A DNA stretch of 64,000 nt. Source: JBPEWY01 sp965224095. Its GTDB lineage: Bacteria > Bacteroidota > Bacteroidia > Flavobacteriales > Flavobacteriaceae. Shown here in pieces: positions 62,357 to 64,000 of this stretch; within the stretch, counting starts at the first letter, position 1; each line of letters opens with the position of its first letter. The translations under genes and the position numbers were made by a program. Where the stretch lies: assembly GCA_965224095.1 (NCBI GenBank), contig OZ245039.1, positions 806,001-870,000 of the forward strand. The letters are read 5' to 3'. Below the pieces are notes generated by a model, which searched no databases, was not told where the DNA came from, and worked only from the letters and a program-made list of their open reading frames with translations.

Positions 62357-62794
62357 TTAAATAGAATCTTTATATATCCGTTCTTTTACTATGGAGGTAA
62401 GAATTAAAGAAGTGGTTAGTTCTCCGTAAACGGCCAGTCTTGAATTTAAATTTTCCAGATGCTTCGGATCTCGTACATATCCTTTCATCAGCATACAGTC
62501 ATGCCCTGTTAATTTATGGCACTCGCAAATTTCGGGTACCGTTTTTATATAACTTTCAAAATGCTGTACCTGTCCGAACCGGATTTTAATAGATATATAA
62601 ACTCCCAGAGAATACCCCAGGGCTTCCATATTAATTACCGATCCGTACTTTTCAATAATTCCGGCTTCTTCCATTTTCTGAATCCTTTCGGTTACCGAAG
62701 GAGACGAGAGCCCCACGCTGTTCGAAATTTGCTTTAACGAGCTACGGGAATTCTTCTGAAGAATTTCTAAAATTTTCCAATTTATTTTATCCAT
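62357..62794 (-). CDS. Lrp/AsnC-family transcriptional regulator
   Basis: 145 residues: N-terminal HTH (INWKILEILQKNSRSSLKQI, then GLSSPSVTERIQKMEEAGII) and C-terminal RAM ligand-binding domain (ECHKLTGHDCMLMKGYVRD). It controls transcription in response to an amino acid or similar ligand. It is divergent from the dinB-like gene, which may be a target. Confidence 0.92.
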   Translation of the reverse strand: MDKINWKILEILQKNSRSSLKQISNSVGLSSPSVTERIQKMEEAGIIEKYGSVINMEALGYSLGVYISIKIRFGQVQHFESYIKTVPEICECHKLTGHDCMLMKGYVRDPKHLENLNSRLAVYGELTTSLILTSIVKERIYKDSI

Positions 62795-62891
62795 ATTATA
62801 AAATTAGGTAATAACATTAAATTATATTCAAAAATAATAAAAAAATAATTTTTTGCATTATTTATTAATACACAATATGTATCGCTTTATC

Positions 62892-62899
62892 TACTTTTG
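62892..62899 (+). promoter_or_regulatory. Predicted -7 element for the dinB-like gene
   Basis: TACTTTTG matches TAnnTTTG, 24 nt before the ATG. No TTG at the expected upstream distance, so support is partial. Confidence 0.4.
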
Positions 62900-62922
62900 G
62901 AATACAACTAAAATCACAAAAA

Positions 62923-63441
62923 ATGACACGACAGGACTTAAGCAAAGAGGAATACGATGTCTATTATGCGCAATACCTCAAGAAGTTACCCCTTGATATT
63001 GCACTTCTATCCGGATTCAAAACAGAAAAGGACAGGATGCTTGATTTCTTTACTTCCATTCCCGATGAAAAACTTCTATTTATATATGCTCCGGGCAAGT
63101 GGAACATAAAAGAAATACTACAACATCTTATTGACACCGAGCGAATTTTCATGTATCGCTGTTTTCGTATCGCGCGATTAGATCCTACTCCATTAGCGGG
63201 GTTTGATCAGAACATTTACAATCGCCCATCGGGAGCCATAGACAAAAAAATGTCGCTGCTACTCGATGAGTTCGATACTAGCAGATCTGCCTTTATATCG
63301 CTTCTCGAAAGCCTGAAGGATTGTCATTTACAAAATATAGGGAATGCAAATAATGCCCCCATTTCTGCCAGGGCTCTGGCATTTATTGTTTTAGGACATG
63401 CCCGGTGGCATATGGAAATCATACAGGAAAAATATTTATAA
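62923..63441 (+). CDS. DinB-family protein
   Basis: 172 residues of the DinB/YfiT four-helix fold. A conserved His in WNIKEILQHLIDTERIF and the pair in VLGHARWHMEII are the usual metal ligands (His-His-His). Members act as metal-dependent thiol-linked transferases or hydrolases; the substrate here is unknown. It ends 4 nt before the next gene on the same strand. Confidence 0.88.
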   Translation: MTRQDLSKEEYDVYYAQYLKKLPLDIALLSGFKTEKDRMLDFFTSIPDEKLLFIYAPGKWNIKEILQHLIDTERIFMYRCFRIARLDPTPLAGFDQNIYNRPSGAIDKKMSLLLDEFDTSRSAFISLLESLKDCHLQNIGNANNAPISARALAFIVLGHARWHMEIIQEKYL

Positions 63442-63445
63442 TATC

Positions 63446-64000
63446 ATGATAAGAATTCTAACGTATACCATACTTTTAATTTTACACGCTATTCCTCATC
63501 TTGTAACAGCACAGGATTCCATCCCCAAAAAAGCGTATACTACACAATACCTGGGAGATAATCCGGCTCCCAAGCTGGATGGAGATTTAAGCGATGTAGC
63601 CTGGAAAATAGTATCCTGGGGACAGGACTATATAGAATGGAGCCCGGAAGAAAATACGCCTCCTACCGAGCAAACACAATTTAAAATTGTATACGACGAT
63701 AAAAACCTGTATGTGGCATTCCGGTGTTTTGACAAAGATCCGGGCGGAATTGTCAATCGCCTGTCACGTCGCGATGGATTTGACGGAGACTGGGTAGAAA
63801 TCAATATAGGCAGTCTGGGTGATAAACGTACGGCCTTTTCCTTTACTATTTCGGTTTCCGGGGTTAAGGGCGAAGAATTTATTACAAACGATGGTGCCCG
63901 GTGGGATAATACCTGGAACCCCATCTGGTATGCAAAAACACGTATTGATCAGGACGGATGGACAGCCGAAATACGCATTCCGTTAAGCCAGCTGCGTTTT
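63446..64000 (+). CDS. CBM9-like / DUF5916-type surface protein (3' end outside window)
   Basis: 185 codons are visible. A signal peptide (MIRILTYTILLILHAIPHLVTAQ) is followed by a carbohydrate-binding-module-9-like domain: APKLDGDLSDVAWK, then FKIVYDDKNLYVAFRCFDKDP and WVEINIGSLGDKRTAFSF. In Bacteroidota this start usually belongs to large proteins with a C-terminal DUF5916 barrel-like domain, which would lie beyond the window. The start is 4 nt after the dinB-like stop, so the two form an operon. Confidence 0.8.
   Translation, partial: MIRILTYTILLILHAIPHLVTAQDSIPKKAYTTQYLGDNPAPKLDGDLSDVAWKIVSWGQDYIEWSPEENTPPTEQTQFKIVYDDKNLYVAFRCFDKDPGGIVNRLSRRDGFDGDWVEINIGSLGDKRTAFSFTISVSGVKGEEFITNDGARWDNTWNPIWYAKTRIDQDGWTAEIRIPLSQLRF

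Noticed and set aside
1..64000. CRISPR arrays, rRNA and tRNA genes
   Set aside because: No short regularly spaced repeats and no recognisable tRNA or rRNA sequence were seen by eye; a dedicated scan was not possible.

Overview
The window looks like a chromosomal segment of a flavobacterium (Bacteroidota, probably Flavobacteriaceae). Evidence: AT-rich intergenic DNA, several promoters of the Bacteroidota type (TTG, 19-20 nt, TAnnTTTG), SPI/SPII secretion signals, and flavobacterial versions of gyrA, clpC, hutH, nnr, thrABC, gcvT, kdsB and kdnB. I saw no rRNA, tRNA or CRISPR array.

Layout. 1-13,240: ordinary chromosome: a partial NlpC/P60 hydrolase, a gyrA-TPR operon, clpC, small membrane or unknown proteins, histidine ammonia-lyase, a TlpA-like lipoprotein and the NAD(P)HX repair enzyme. 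13,290-18,206: the threonine operon thrA-thrB-thrC, behind a promoter and an unlisted 36-residue Thr/Ile-rich leader peptide that looks like a transcription attenuator. 18,269-21,347: gcvT, an SDR protein, a pterin dehydratase and yebC. 21,348-23,772: a small accessory patch with a 58-residue lipoprotein behind a perfect hairpin, a membrane protein, a coiled-coil protein, an XRE regulator with repeated operator-like sites, and an orphan gene.

24,108-57,359 is a polymorphic-toxin locus. A Skp/OmpH-like protein, a lipoprotein, a 2033-residue YD/SpvB-like protein and a 2028-residue Rhs toxin form one operon. Inside the last Rhs gene, at the codons for Tyr-Tyr-Pro-Gly of the Rhs core, begins a 6,883-bp unit. 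It carries the 3' end of the Rhs gene (core end plus toxin tip 1), an immunity candidate, an XRE repressor, an AAA+ ATPase, two overlapping tyrosine recombinases, a small protein and about 0.9 kb of structured non-coding DNA. The unit is present twice in exact tandem (36,630-43,512 and 43,513-50,395). Every junction lies at the same 11-bp core TACTACCCGGG. After the second copy the original Rhs tail continues with a different toxin tip (tip 2) and its own immunity candidate.

The best reading is a site-specific integrative element that uses a conserved Rhs core sequence as its attachment site. It carries its own toxin tip plus immunity gene, so integration replaces the C-terminus of the resident Rhs toxin in frame and pushes the old tip downstream; excision would restore it. 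Downstream, a truncated Rhs gene with a third tip and immunity candidate contains a further copy of the 11-bp core. A 57-nt terminator-like repeat follows immunity modules, each time just before an outer-membrane beta-barrel gene.

57,499-64,000 returns to ordinary chromosome: a secreted unknown protein, a tightly overlapping minus-strand operon for Kdo metabolism (kdsB, HAD phosphatase, CAT-like acetyltransferase, kdnB, acyltransferase), a DUF4126-like membrane protein, an Lrp regulator, a DinB protein and a partial CBM9/DUF5916-like gene.
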